Positions 35,898 to 45,221 of a DNA stretch of 64,000 bases are shown piece by piece (the stretch's first letter is position 1; every line of letters starts with the position of its first letter). The notes under the pieces are model-generated. The model was not told the origin of the DNA, did not search any database, and saw only the letters and a program-made list of their open reading frames with translations. The DNA comes from Bradyrhizobium sp. 21 (lineage in GTDB: Bacteria > Pseudomonadota > Alphaproteobacteria > Rhizobiales > Xanthobacteraceae). The position numbers were made by a program, and so were the translations under genes. The stretch is taken from positions 308,172-372,171 of the forward strand of contig NZ_JADPJG010000002.1 of the NCBI RefSeq assembly GCF_023073335.1, read 5' to 3'.

Positions 35898-37142
35898 ATG
35901 GTAGTTGAGAATACCAAGCGATTGCAGGTGCTTACAAAACAACGGATGATCACATCCGTAGTTTTACTGGCACTTGCCGGTGCCGGGGCCTACGGCTACC
36001 TCTCGGCGGGGGCCAAGGATAAGAGCCACTCCGAGGTCTCCAGCCAGTCGCGCAGGAATGCGCAGAACTTCACGCCCACGCCGTCGGAATGGGCGACGCT
36101 GACGATCGAGCCGGTCAAGGCCAAGACCTTCCGGGCCGAATATGTCACCGAGGGCAAGGTCGCGGTCGACGAGGACCGTTCGACGCCGGTGTTCTCGCCC
36201 TATGCAGGCCGGGTGACCAAGCTGCTCGCCAAGCCGGGCGAGATGCTGAAGCAAGGGCAACCGCTGTTCACAATCGAGGCCGCCGACACCGTGCAGGCCC
36301 AGAACGATTTCATCGCGGCAATGACTTCGCAGAACAAGGCGAAGTCGGCGATCGATCTTGCCGACATCCAGTTCAAGCGCGCCAAGGACCTCTACGAGGG
36401 CCATGCCATCCCGCTGAAGGACTATCAGCAGGCGGAAGCGACCCAGGTTCAGGCGCAGAACGACATGCGCTCCTCGGCGACGGCGCTGGAGGCCTCGCGC
36501 AACAAGCTGCGCATCCTCGGCTTCACCGACGAGACCATCAAGGCGTTCCAGGACAAGGGCGCCATCAATCCGGAAGTCACGATCTATTCGCCGATCGCGG
36601 GCACGGTCGTGCAGCGCAAGATCGGCCCCGGCCAGTACGTCAATTCCGGCGCCAGCGATCCGGTCTTCGTGGTCGGCGACCTCTCCACGGTCTGGCTCAC
36701 CGCCTTCGTGCGCGAGAGCGATGCGGCCGCCGTGTGCATCGGGCAGGACATCACGGTCAACGTGATGGCGCTGCCGGGCCGTCCCTTGACCGCGAAGATC
36801 AACTACGTCGCCGCCGCGATCGATCCGAGCACCCGCCGCCTGCTGGTCCGCGCCACCATCGACAACAAGGACGGCCTGCTCAAGCCGGAGATGTTCGCCA
36901 ACGTCACGATCTATTCGGCCGGCGACCGCGCCGCCCCGGCGGTGCCGAAACAGGCGTTGATCTACGAAGCCGACAAGGTCCGCCTCTGGGTCGCACGCGA
37001 GGACAAGTCGGTCGAGCTGCGCGAGATCAAGATCGGCCTCATCAACGGCAACCTCGTCGAGGTCACCAGCAATCTGAGACCTGGCGAGCAGATCGTCACC
37101 AAAGGCAGCCTGTTCATCGACCGCGCGGCGTCCGGCAGCTGA
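35898..37142 (+). CDS. RND efflux periplasmic adaptor subunit
   Basis: A 414-residue HlyD/CusB-type membrane fusion protein. It has an N-terminal anchor helix at about residues 18-35 (VVLLALAGAGAYGYLSAGA), a barrel-sandwich half motif (PYAGRVTKLLAKPGEMLKQG), a helical hairpin at about 135-200, and the return half YSPIAGTVVQRKIGPGQYV. The beta-barrel domain begins near LSTVWLTAFVRESDAA. It links an inner membrane RND pump to an outer membrane channel. The pump gene starts 29 bases downstream. Confidence 0.88.
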   Translation: MVVENTKRLQVLTKQRMITSVVLLALAGAGAYGYLSAGAKDKSHSEVSSQSRRNAQNFTPTPSEWATLTIEPVKAKTFRAEYVTEGKVAVDEDRSTPVFSPYAGRVTKLLAKPGEMLKQGQPLFTIEAADTVQAQNDFIAAMTSQNKAKSAIDLADIQFKRAKDLYEGHAIPLKDYQQAEATQVQAQNDMRSSATALEASRNKLRILGFTDETIKAFQDKGAINPEVTIYSPIAGTVVQRKIGPGQYVNSGASDPVFVVGDLSTVWLTAFVRESDAAAVCIGQDITVNVMALPGRPLTAKINYVAAAIDPSTRRLLVRATIDNKDGLLKPEMFANVTIYSAGDRAAPAVPKQALIYEADKVRLWVAREDKSVELREIKIGLINGNLVEVTSNLRPGEQIVTKGSLFIDRAASGS

Positions 37143-37171
37143 TCGACGACCCAAGAAAATTGAAAACCTGA

Positions 37172-40100
37172 ATGGATCGTCTCGTCGCCCTTGCCGTCAA
37201 TCGGCGCTTCCTGATGGTCGGCATGTTCTTTGCCGTGCTGATCGGCGGCCTGATCGCGTTCAACCAGCTCAACATCGAGGCCTACCCCGATCCGACCGCG
37301 CCGATGGTCGACATCGTAACGCAGAGTCCGGGCCTGTCGGCGGAGGAGATCGAGCGCTACATCACCATTCCGATCGAGACCCAGGTCGCCGGTCTGAAGA
37401 ACGTGACGACCATTCGCACCATCTCGCTCTACGGCCTCTCCGACGTCAAACTGCAGTTCTCCTTCGCCTACACCTATGACGAGGCGTTGCAGCAGGTCTT
37501 GAACCGCCTGGCGCAGCTCGCGCCGCTGCCCGGCAACGTGCAGCCGCAGATCTCGCCGCTCAGCCCGATTGGCGAAATCTTCCGCTACCGTCTCGTCGGC
37601 CCGCCGAACTACAGCGTGCTCGACCTCAAGACCATCCAGGACTGGATCCTGCAGCGCCGCTTCCGCGCCGTGCCCGGCGTGATCGACGTCACCGGATGGG
37701 GCGGCAAGAGCAAGACCTACGAGCTCCAGGTCGACTTCAACAAGCTCGTCGCCAACGGCCTGACGCTGCCGCAATTGCTTCAGGCGGTCGGCAATTCCAA
37801 CGTCAATGTCGGCGGCAACACGGTCAATATCGGCCAGCAATCCGCCGTTGTGCGCGGCGTCGGCCTGATCCGGTCGATCGACGACCTCGCCAATACGATG
37901 GTCTCGCAGACCAACGGCAATCCGGTGCTGGTCAAGGACGTCGCCACTGTCACCGTCGGCCAAAAACCCCGTCTCGGCATTGCCGGCCTCGACGATGCCG
38001 ACGACATCGTGCAGGGCATCGTGCTGATGCGCCGCGGCGAGCAGAGCTCGCCAACCATCAAGCGCGTCCACCAACTCGTTCAGACCATCAACGATTCCAG
38101 CATCCTGCCGCCGGGCGTGCGCATCGAGCGCATCTACGACCGCGGGGACCTGATCGAGCTCACCACCCACACCGTGCTGCACAACATGGTGATTGGCATT
38201 CTGCTGATCGTGCTCTTGCAGTGGATCTTCCTCGGCGATCTGCGCAGCGCGCTGATCGTCGGCGCCACGATTCCGTTCGCGCTGTTCTTCGCGGTGATCA
38301 TCCTGGTGTTGCGCGGGGAATCGGCGAACCTGCTCTCGGTCGGCGCGATCGATTTCGGCCTGATCGTCGACGCCACCGTCATCATGGTGGAGGCGATCTT
38401 CCGGCGCCTGACGCAGACGACGCCGATGTCGGAATCCGAGCAGATGTCGCCCGAGACGCTGTTCGGCATGAAGAGCCACGCCATCCTCAGCGCGGCGGCC
38501 GACGTCTCGCGCTCGATCTTCTTTGCCGCCGCCATCATCATCGCGGCCTTCCTGCCGCTGTTCACGCTCTCCGGCGTCGAGGGCAACATCTTCGGACCGA
38601 TGGCCCGGACCTATGCCTACGCACTGGCCGGCGGGCTGCTTGCGACGTTCACCGTCACCCCGGCGCTGTCCGCGATCATTCTGCCGGCGCATGTCCGCGA
38701 GACCGAGACCAAGGTGATGCTGATCCTGCACCGGATCTACATGCCGGTGCTGAATTGGGCCGTTGCCAACCGCGGCATCATGCTCGGCGGCGCGGTCGGC
38801 CTCGTGCTGATGACGGTTGCGCTCAGCCGGCTGCTCGGCCTCGAATTCCTGCCGAAGCTGGAGGAGGGGAATCTCTGGATCCGCGCCACGCTGCCGCCGA
38901 CCATCTCGCTCCAGGAAGGCAACTCCTACGTCAACGAGATGCGCAAGGTGATCCGCGCACGGCCTGAAGTGGAATCCGTGGTGTCGCAGCACGGCCGCCC
39001 CGATGACGGCACCGACGCCGCCGGCTTCTTCAACGCCGAGTTCTTCGCGCCGCTCAAGCCCGCAAGCCAATGGCCCGGCACCCACGACAAGGAAGAGCTG
39101 ACCGCGCAACTGCTCAAGCAGCTCGACGATCGCTTCCCCGGCGTCGAGTTCAACTTCTCGCAATACCTGCAGGACAACGTCTCCGAAGCCGTCTCCGGCG
39201 TGAAGGGCGAGAACTCGATCAAGCTGTTCGGCAGCGATCTCCAGGCGCTGACCGACACCGCCAACAAGATCAAGTCGGTGCTGGCCACCGTGCAGGGCGT
39301 CACCGACCTCGCGGTGTTCACCTCACTCGGGCAGCCGACCATCCAGATCGACATCGACCGCGCCAAGGCCGCGCGCTATGGCCTCGCGCCGGGCGACATC
39401 AACGCCACCATCAAGGTCGCAATCGGCGGCGACACCGCCGGCGACATCTACGAGGCCGGAAGCGACCGCCACTTCCCGATCATCGTGCGCCTTGCGCCGG
39501 AATTCCGCAGGAGCGCCGAGGTCATCCAGAATTTGCGGATCGGCGCGCCTGGCCCGAACGGTACCGTGACGCAGATTCCCTTGAGCGAGGTCGCCAGCAT
39601 CAGCTTGGTCTCGGGTGCTGCCTACATCTATCGCGAGCAGCAGGAACGCTATCTGCCGATCAAGTTCTCGGTGCGTGAGCGCGACCTCGGCAGCGCGATC
39701 CGCGAGGCGCAGCAGAAGGTCGCCGCCCAGGTGCAGCTACCGCCCGGCGCGCACATGGACTGGGTCGGCGAATTCGGCAATCTCCAGGACGCGATCCGGC
39801 GCTTGTCGATCGTGGTGCCGATCTCGCTCGCGCTGATCGGCGTCCTGCTCTGGTTCAATTTCGGCTCGATGACCGATACGCTGCTCGCCATGAGCGTGAT
39901 CCCGATGGCGATCTTCGGCGGCGTGCTCGGCCTCTTGATCACCGGCACCGCCTTCAGCGTCTCCGCGGCGATCGGCTTTATCGCGCTGTTCGGCATCGCC
40001 GTGATGGACGGGATCATCATCCTGTCGCAGTTCAACCAGCTCATCGAAGAAGGCATGGATCGCGTGAGCGCGGTGATCCGCACCGGCGAATTGCAGCTCC

Positions 40101-40288
40101 GGCCCGTGTTGATGACCTGCGTCGTCGCCGGCATCGGCCTGCTTCCGGCGGCGCTGTCGGAAGGCATCGGCTCGCAGGTGCAGAAGCCGCTCGCGGTCGT
40201 CGTCGTCACGGGCATGATGCTGGCGCCGGTCGTGATCCTGGTGACGTTGCCGGTCCTGATCTCCTTCTTCTCCCGCCGCGCACGCTGA
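37172..40288 (+). CDS. RND efflux pump, heavy-metal (CusA/CzcA)-type family
   Basis: A 1038-residue RND permease. Its start, MDRLVALAVNRRFLMVGMF, and LNIEAYPDPTAPMVDIVTQ are typical of the heavy-metal efflux branch. The fourth helix has GAIDFGLIVDATVIMVEAIFRR, with the proton-relay aspartates of that branch. Twelve membrane segments and two large periplasmic domains are recognisable. It probably exports divalent or monovalent metal ions, although metal-binding Met clusters like those of CusA are not obvious, so other cargo is possible. It forms a pair with the adaptor gene upstream. No outer membrane channel is in this operon; a TolC-type gene lies 3.9 kb away on the other strand. Confidence 0.88.
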   Translation: MDRLVALAVNRRFLMVGMFFAVLIGGLIAFNQLNIEAYPDPTAPMVDIVTQSPGLSAEEIERYITIPIETQVAGLKNVTTIRTISLYGLSDVKLQFSFAYTYDEALQQVLNRLAQLAPLPGNVQPQISPLSPIGEIFRYRLVGPPNYSVLDLKTIQDWILQRRFRAVPGVIDVTGWGGKSKTYELQVDFNKLVANGLTLPQLLQAVGNSNVNVGGNTVNIGQQSAVVRGVGLIRSIDDLANTMVSQTNGNPVLVKDVATVTVGQKPRLGIAGLDDADDIVQGIVLMRRGEQSSPTIKRVHQLVQTINDSSILPPGVRIERIYDRGDLIELTTHTVLHNMVIGILLIVLLQWIFLGDLRSALIVGATIPFALFFAVIILVLRGESANLLSVGAIDFGLIVDATVIMVEAIFRRLTQTTPMSESEQMSPETLFGMKSHAILSAAADVSRSIFFAAAIIIAAFLPLFTLSGVEGNIFGPMARTYAYALAGGLLATFTVTPALSAIILPAHVRETETKVMLILHRIYMPVLNWAVANRGIMLGGAVGLVLMTVALSRLLGLEFLPKLEEGNLWIRATLPPTISLQEGNSYVNEMRKVIRARPEVESVVSQHGRPDDGTDAAGFFNAEFFAPLKPASQWPGTHDKEELTAQLLKQLDDRFPGVEFNFSQYLQDNVSEAVSGVKGENSIKLFGSDLQALTDTANKIKSVLATVQGVTDLAVFTSLGQPTIQIDIDRAKAARYGLAPGDINATIKVAIGGDTAGDIYEAGSDRHFPIIVRLAPEFRRSAEVIQNLRIGAPGPNGTVTQIPLSEVASISLVSGAAYIYREQQERYLPIKFSVRERDLGSAIREAQQKVAAQVQLPPGAHMDWVGEFGNLQDAIRRLSIVVPISLALIGVLLWFNFGSMTDTLLAMSVIPMAIFGGVLGLLITGTAFSVSAAIGFIALFGIAVMDGIIILSQFNQLIEEGMDRVSAVIRTGELQLRPVLMTCVVAGIGLLPAALSEGIGSQVQKPLAVVVVTGMMLAPVVILVTLPVLISFFSRRAR

Positions 40289-40293
40289 CGCAA

Positions 40294-40923
40294 CTAACCC
40301 AGCGCGTGCTGCGCGATCCGCACCAGCATCATGGTGCCGAGCCCGAGCAGCACCAGGCTGGCGAATCGGCTGCTCAACGAAAGCATCCGCGGCGTCAGCC
40401 GTGACCGTGCGCTGGCCACCATCGTGCTCAGGACCATCCACCAGGCCGCCGAGCCTACGAACACGCCCGCGACCAGTGGGGCTGCTGCCGACTGCGTGGA
40501 GAACGCGTGCAGCGCCGCCAGGAACAGGATGACCGTCAGCGGATTGGTCAGCCCCAGCGCGACGGCGCTGAGATAGGCGTGTGTCAAACGCACCGCGTCG
40601 GCCTGGCCGGTCTCCTGAAGCACGATCGAGTTGCGATGGGTCCTGATCGCGAACCACAGCAGCGTGAGCGCCGAGACGATGCCGAAGCCGACGGCATTGG
40701 CCTCGACCCAGGGCTGTGCAAGCGAGCCCAATCCCAAGACCGCGAGGATGCTGTAGGTGAGATGGACGGTCGCCGCACCGAAGCCTGTTGCGAGACCCGT
40801 GGCCATGCCCGATGCCAATGTGCGCTGAATGCACAGCATGCCCATTGGTCCGATGGGGGCGGCGACGGTAAAACCAATTCCAATGCCGGAGAAAAGCGCG
40901 GCAAGATAATGCGATAAAGGCAT
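40294..40923 (-). CDS. LysE/RhtB-family exporter
   Basis: A 209-residue membrane protein with six hydrophobic helices and the LysE family start (SGIGIGFTVAAPIGPMGMLCIQRTL). GFGAATVHLTYSILAVLG and the central VALGLTNPLTVILFLAAL follow. Members export amino acids or related small molecules using the proton gradient. The gene converges on the RND pump with only five bases between the stops. The substrate is not evident. Confidence 0.85.
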   Translation of the reverse strand: MPLSHYLAALFSGIGIGFTVAAPIGPMGMLCIQRTLASGMATGLATGFGAATVHLTYSILAVLGLGSLAQPWVEANAVGFGIVSALTLLWFAIRTHRNSIVLQETGQADAVRLTHAYLSAVALGLTNPLTVILFLAALHAFSTQSAAAPLVAGVFVGSAAWWMVLSTMVASARSRLTPRMLSLSSRFASLVLLGLGTMMLVRIAQHALG

Positions 40924-41124
40924 GCATCCGCACGAACAAATGAAACCTGTGCGCGTGCGTACCTGCGAAAGGGAATCGTCGCCTCAACCGAACGGGTGAA
41001 AAGCGAAAGGGAACCCGAACACGTTCGTGTGAATCAAAGTCGTCGTGTTCTCGTGACAACAGTTCCATTGCGCGGCATGGAATCGCGTCGGGCTTTGTTT
41101 GAACCTAATCCGAGCTGTCGCGAC

Positions 41125-42087
41125 TCAGAACCCGTAGAGTTGCGCGGGATTATCGACCAGGATCTTCTTGCGCAGATTTGCGTCCGGCGCCCACACCGGA
41201 AGCTGGTTGAGCAGGCGGCCGTCGTCAATCTGATAGAGCGGCGCGATGTCGGTGGCTTTGCGTCCCTCGACGCGGCTCGAATCCGGATGCGGCCAGTCCG
41301 TGCCCCAGACGATGCGGTCCGCATTCGCCGCGATCAGCGCGCGGGCATACGGCACCATGTCCTGATAGTCGGGTGCGAGCTTCGACGAGCGGTAGGCGCC
41401 GGAGATTTTCACGTAGGCCTTGCCGGATTTGACGAGCTCGATTAGGTCGGCAAAGCCTGGCTGCTCTAGCCCGAGCGAGGCCTCGAGCCCGCCAAAATGG
41501 TCGAACACCGCGGGCACGGGTGAAGCCAGCACGAGTTCCTTGATCGCCGAGATCATCGGCAGCGTGGTGTAGAGCTGCACGTGCCAGCCGCGCGCCTTCA
41601 TGCGCTCGACGGCGGTCGTGAAGCGCGCTCGGCCGACATTGGGATCGCTGACGCCGCCGGTTGCGAGATTGATGCGGATGCCGCGGAAGCCGTCCGTCTG
41701 CATCGTGTCGAGCTGGGCCTCCGTCGTCTTGTCATCGATCACCGCCACCCCGCGCGCGGTCGCGCCGCGCGCCTTCATGCCGAACAGGGTGGAGGAATTA
41801 TCGGTGCCGTAGACGCTCGGCGTCACGATCACCACCCGCTCGATATGCAGCGCCTTGTGCAACGCGGCCATTTCCTCCGGTGAAGCCGGCTCCGGCGTGT
41901 AGACGCGGCCTGCGAAAAACGGAAATTTTTCGACATCGCCATGGATGTGGGTGTGACAGTCGCAGGCATGGGCCGGGACGTCGAAATTGACCGGCGTCGC
42001 GGGCTGCGCGGCACGTGCGTGGGCTTTGTTGGACATGGCAACTCCGGCGGCGAGGGAGGCAAGCAGGACGCTGCGTCGGCTGAGCAT
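41125..42087 (-). CDS. Tat-exported amidohydrolase, family 2
   Basis: A 320-residue TIM-barrel metal-dependent hydrolase. It has a twin-arginine signal (MLSRRSVLLASLAAG, cleavage near AHARA), the metal motif CDCHTHIHG, GIRINLATGG, VFDHFGGLEA and the final RIVWGTDWPHPDS. This is the amidohydrolase_2 group that contains 2-pyrone-4,6-dicarboxylate lactonase and galactarolactone isomerase-like enzymes; an exported copy is less usual. The substrate is probably a lactone or a carboxylated ring compound, but this is inferred. The neighbouring genes give no pathway. Confidence 0.82.
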   Translation of the reverse strand: MLSRRSVLLASLAAGVAMSNKAHARAAQPATPVNFDVPAHACDCHTHIHGDVEKFPFFAGRVYTPEPASPEEMAALHKALHIERVVIVTPSVYGTDNSSTLFGMKARGATARGVAVIDDKTTEAQLDTMQTDGFRGIRINLATGGVSDPNVGRARFTTAVERMKARGWHVQLYTTLPMISAIKELVLASPVPAVFDHFGGLEASLGLEQPGFADLIELVKSGKAYVKISGAYRSSKLAPDYQDMVPYARALIAANADRIVWGTDWPHPDSSRVEGRKATDIAPLYQIDDGRLLNQLPVWAPDANLRKKILVDNPAQLYGF

Positions 42088-42138
42088 GATTTCTCTCCCC
42101 GTTTTGTTATTTGGCGGTGGCGTCGGGACAGTATCACA

Positions 42139-42696
42139 TCAGCCCGGCAGCCGCTGCGCTTCGCTGCATAGCTGCTCGACGAGGTCCGCAAGCGGGCGTG
42201 AGCCGTCGACGCGCACGACCGGGCAGGGCAGCTTCGCGAGCCACGCTTCATCTTTTGCGAGACTGCGGCCGTCGCGATCGCCGGCTTCGTAGTGCGAGGC
42301 CCAGTCGACGAACGACTCCGCCTCCTCATGACGCCAGCCGCCCTGTGCGACGGCATCCGCTCCGAAATGCGTAGCCTCGCGGTCACGCAGGCGCTGCAAG
42401 CGAAGCTCGCGCGGCGTCGTCACAAAGACGACGAGATCGAAGAATGTGACGAGCTCGTCGCCCCAGCCGGTGACGGTTCCGCTCAGTACCCAATCGAGCC
42501 GCGGCAAAAACATCTCGCGCATCAGGCGCAAACGCTCGGCGGCAGGGCGTGTCGTCTGGTAGGGCGGCGCCGTCGGCAGCCAGAAATAATCATCGCTGTC
42601 GTGATGCGGCAGCGCAAGCCTGCCGGCGAGCGCGCGACCGATCGTCGTCACGCCGGAGCCGGAGGCTCCCATCAGATGGATTCGGCGGCTTTTCAT
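42139..42696 (-). CDS. P-loop nucleotide kinase-like protein
   Basis: The start at 42696 gives 185 residues with an early P-loop, LMGASGSGVTTIG, in which the usual lysine of GxxGxGK(S/T) is replaced by valine. A loop DYFWLPTAPPYQTTRP, WVLSGTVTGWGDEL and a late RLRDREATHFG region match the AAA-type adenylate kinase-like ATPases (AAA_18). The missing Walker lysine makes strong ATPase or kinase activity doubtful unless another residue compensates. An upstream TTG is not needed. It lies just downstream of the TolC-type gene on the same strand. Confidence 0.72.
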   Translation of the reverse strand: MKSRRIHLMGASGSGVTTIGRALAGRLALPHHDSDDYFWLPTAPPYQTTRPAAERLRLMREMFLPRLDWVLSGTVTGWGDELVTFFDLVVFVTTPRELRLQRLRDREATHFGADAVAQGGWRHEEAESFVDWASHYEAGDRDGRSLAKDEAWLAKLPCPVVRVDGSRPLADLVEQLCSEAQRLPG

Positions 42697-42721
42697 CGGC
42701 ACCAAGGCGGACGATTTGAAG

Positions 42722-44152
42722 CTACTGCCCGGACGGCGTGCGCAGACCGTGCCAGGCGTCGCGGACTTGCTGGTAGTGCACCTCGGGCAGATAGTCCGGC
42801 GTGTTCAGGCTCAAGGTCTTGACGTCGAGATGGCCGACGGCGCTGAGCAGCGTGTAGGAGGCGATGACGCGGTCGCGATTGGCGCCGATCAGGCGGGCCT
42901 TGGCCTGGATCAAATCGGCCTGCGAGTTCAGCACATCCACCGTCGTGCGCTGTCCACCCGCGGCCTCGCGCTGCACGCCCTGGAGGGCGACGGTCGCCGC
43001 CTTCACTTCGGACTCCGAGGCCGAGACCGCAATCTTGGCGCCTTCGTTGGCAACCCACGCGCTGACCGCCGCCGTGCGCGCCTGGTTGCGCACCTGGTCG
43101 AGCACGAGCCGGCTCTGCGCCGTGATCTCCTTGGCCTGCCTGGTCTGTGCGGCGGCCTGGCCGCCGTCGTAGATCGGCACGGTGACATTGGCGACGATCG
43201 AGGCCTGATCTTCGGCGAAGGTGCCGAGCGTCGGGTCGTTGTTGCGGCTTTTGCTGGCGCTGCCCTGAACGCTGGCGCTCGGCAGCAGCGCGCCCTCGGC
43301 GACGCGGATGTTGGTGGAGGCGACGTCGACGTCGAAGCCGGCGGCCATCACCGCCGGGTGCTGCCGGATCGCCATCGTCAGCGAGTCCTCGCGGCTCTTC
43401 GGCAGATAGCGGTCGACGACTTCGGCAGGACGGAGCTGCGACGGTGCATTGCCGATCACTTGCGCATAGGTCGCCTGGCTGATCGCAAGCGCGACTTCGG
43501 CGGCGTTGAGATCGGAGAGCCCGCGGTTGAGCCGCGCCTCGGCCTGTGCGCTGTCGGTCGGCGTGACGTCGCCGGCGTTGAGGCGGCGCTGGGTGACGGA
43601 CAGCGTCTCGCGCAGGAAGGCGACGTTGGAGCGCTGCGCCTCGACCAGCGACTGGTTGGCCAGCACGTTGGTGTAGGCGGTGACGGCATCGAGCAGCACG
43701 CCCTGGCCGACATTGCGCAGCGCCTCGCGGCCAGACTGCACCTGGAGTTCGGCTGCCCGCACGTTGTTGGCGGTGCGGAAACCGTTGAACAGGGTCTGCG
43801 TCACGGTGACGCCAATGATCCACGGCTTCAGATTGGCTGTCTGGATGGTGTTGTCGGGCAGCAGATTGCGCACCGATTGCAGGCCGGCGCTGAGGCTCGC
43901 CACGATTTGCGGGCGGTAACCGGCGAGCGCCTGCGGCACGTTCTCGTCCGTGGCGCGTTGCCGCGCACGTTCGGCATTGAGCTGCGGATTGGTCTGGTAG
44001 GCCTTGGCGAGCGCCTCCGGCAGGGCTTCCGCCCCTGCTGCGGAGGGAAGGGCGCACGAGAGCGCCAGCGCGGTCCATGTTGCAAGCACTGGAGCCACGC
44101 CCGATCGATGCCGCGTCATCACGCGACCAGCTCTGGCGGCACGCCCAATCAT
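42722..44152 (-). CDS. TolC-family outer membrane efflux protein
   Basis: From the ATG at 44152 the protein has 476 residues. A signal peptide (about residues 12-42, cleavage near AAGAEA) is followed by two OEP repeats: LPEALAKAYQTNPQLNAERARQRAT and VTVTQTLFNGFRTANNVRAAE in the first half; ASIVANVTVPIYDGGQAAAQTRQAKE and TTVDVLNSQADLIQAKARL in the second. This is a TolC-like channel for type I secretion or RND pumps. A second ATG at 44119 is also possible. It could serve the RND pump at 35.9-40.3 kb, but this is only a proximity argument. Confidence 0.88.
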   Translation of the reverse strand: MIGRAARAGRVMTRHRSGVAPVLATWTALALSCALPSAAGAEALPEALAKAYQTNPQLNAERARQRATDENVPQALAGYRPQIVASLSAGLQSVRNLLPDNTIQTANLKPWIIGVTVTQTLFNGFRTANNVRAAELQVQSGREALRNVGQGVLLDAVTAYTNVLANQSLVEAQRSNVAFLRETLSVTQRRLNAGDVTPTDSAQAEARLNRGLSDLNAAEVALAISQATYAQVIGNAPSQLRPAEVVDRYLPKSREDSLTMAIRQHPAVMAAGFDVDVASTNIRVAEGALLPSASVQGSASKSRNNDPTLGTFAEDQASIVANVTVPIYDGGQAAAQTRQAKEITAQSRLVLDQVRNQARTAAVSAWVANEGAKIAVSASESEVKAATVALQGVQREAAGGQRTTVDVLNSQADLIQAKARLIGANRDRVIASYTLLSAVGHLDVKTLSLNTPDYLPEVHYQQVRDAWHGLRTPSGQ

Positions 44153-44339
44153 GTAATCCCGCAAAATCCCGGCTGTCCGCCCCCGCCGACGGCGGCTCTT
44201 ACCTGTTTAACCAGCGCCGGTCCCGCAGGCAAACTGCCGCGGGGAAAACCCCCATGTATTCCGTGCTTGTTGCAGGTGCGTCACAGGACTTCTGCGGGAA
44301 AGCGGCAGAGCCTTACACCAGCCTGACCGCTCGCCGCTG

Positions 44340-45119
44340 TTACCGGTTCTTGTTCACCGGCTTGCGCTTCTCGATGAACGCCGCCATGCCCTCGGAGCGG
44401 TCCTCCAGCGCGAAAGTCGCGTGGAACAGGTTGCGCTCGACGCTCATGCCCTCGGCGAGTGTGGTCTCGAAGGCGCGGTTGACCGCTTCCTTGGCCATTG
44501 CGGCCGCAGGCTGCGACATCGCGGCGATCTTCTCGGCCGCGGCCATCACCTCGTCCATCAGCTTGTCCGCGGGCACGATGCGGCTGACGAGGCCGCTTCG
44601 CTCGGCTTCCGCAGCATCCATCATGCGGCCGGTGAGGCAGAGGTCCATCGCCTTGGACTTGCCGATTGCGCGGGTCAGGCGCTGGGTACCGCCGATGCCG
44701 GGGATGGTGCCGAGCGTGATTTCGGGCTGGCCGAACTTGGCGGTGTCGGCGGCGATGATGACGTCGCACATCATGGCGAGCTCGCAGCCGCCGCCCAGCG
44801 CATAGCCCGCGACCGCGGCGATCGTCGGCTTGCGGCAGCGTGCGAGCCGGTCGCCGCCGATCGCGGCAAAATCCTCGGAGAACATGTCGATGAAGGCTTT
44901 GGGCTGCATCTCCTTGATGTCGGCGCCGGCGGCAAAGGCCTTCTCGCTGCCGGTCACGACGATGCAGCCGATGGCGTCATCGGCCTCGAGATCATCGACT
45001 GCCGCGGCGATCTCCCGGAAGACGCCAAAGGAGAGCGCGTTGAGCAGCTTCGGCCGGTTCAGCTTGATGATGCCGACCCCGCCTTTGCTTTCGACGATGA
45101 TGTGTTCGAACGTGCTCAT
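44340..45119 (-). CDS. Enoyl-CoA hydratase
   Basis: A 259-residue crotonase-fold enzyme that adds water to trans-2-enoyl-CoA in fatty acid beta-oxidation. It has [14 protein letters not shown] at the start, the oxyanion-hole segment [29 protein letters not shown], and the catalytic pair region [20 protein letters not shown] containing the two glutamates expected of an active hydratase. The end, [12 protein letters not shown], is typical of short-chain (FadB-like, EchA) hydratases. It stands alone, with a TolC-type gene downstream. Confidence 0.92.
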   Translation of the reverse strand: MSTFEHIIVESKGGVGIIKLNRPKLLNALSFGVFREIAAAVDDLEADDAIGCIVVTGSEKAFAAGADIKEMQPKAFIDMFSEDFAAIGGDRLARCRKPTIAAVAGYALGGGCELAMMCDVIIAADTAKFGQPEITLGTIPGIGGTQRLTRAIGKSKAMDLCLTGRMMDAAEAERSGLVSRIVPADKLMDEVMAAAEKIAAMSQPAAAMAKEAVNRAFETTLAEGMSVERNLFHATFALEDRSEGMAAFIEKRKPVNKNR

Positions 45120-45221
45120 GCTCCACCCACGCTTTTGATTGGGCGGGCAATGTGCCCGCTGGCGCGGTGGGCTTCAAGGGGGACACATGGCCCCCCCTGG
45201 GGCCGGAAATCACGCCAGGAA

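Noticed and set aside
36962..39163. 733-residue open frame antisense to the RND pump
   Set aside because: Composition rich in Asp, Arg and His with no recognisable motif; it exactly mirrors the codon structure of the pump gene.
40960..41070. Possible second LexA box or palindrome in the GAAC/GTTC-rich stretch before the LysE gene
   Set aside because: No pair of GAAC or GTTC half-sites has the required seven-base spacing; the symmetry is imperfect.
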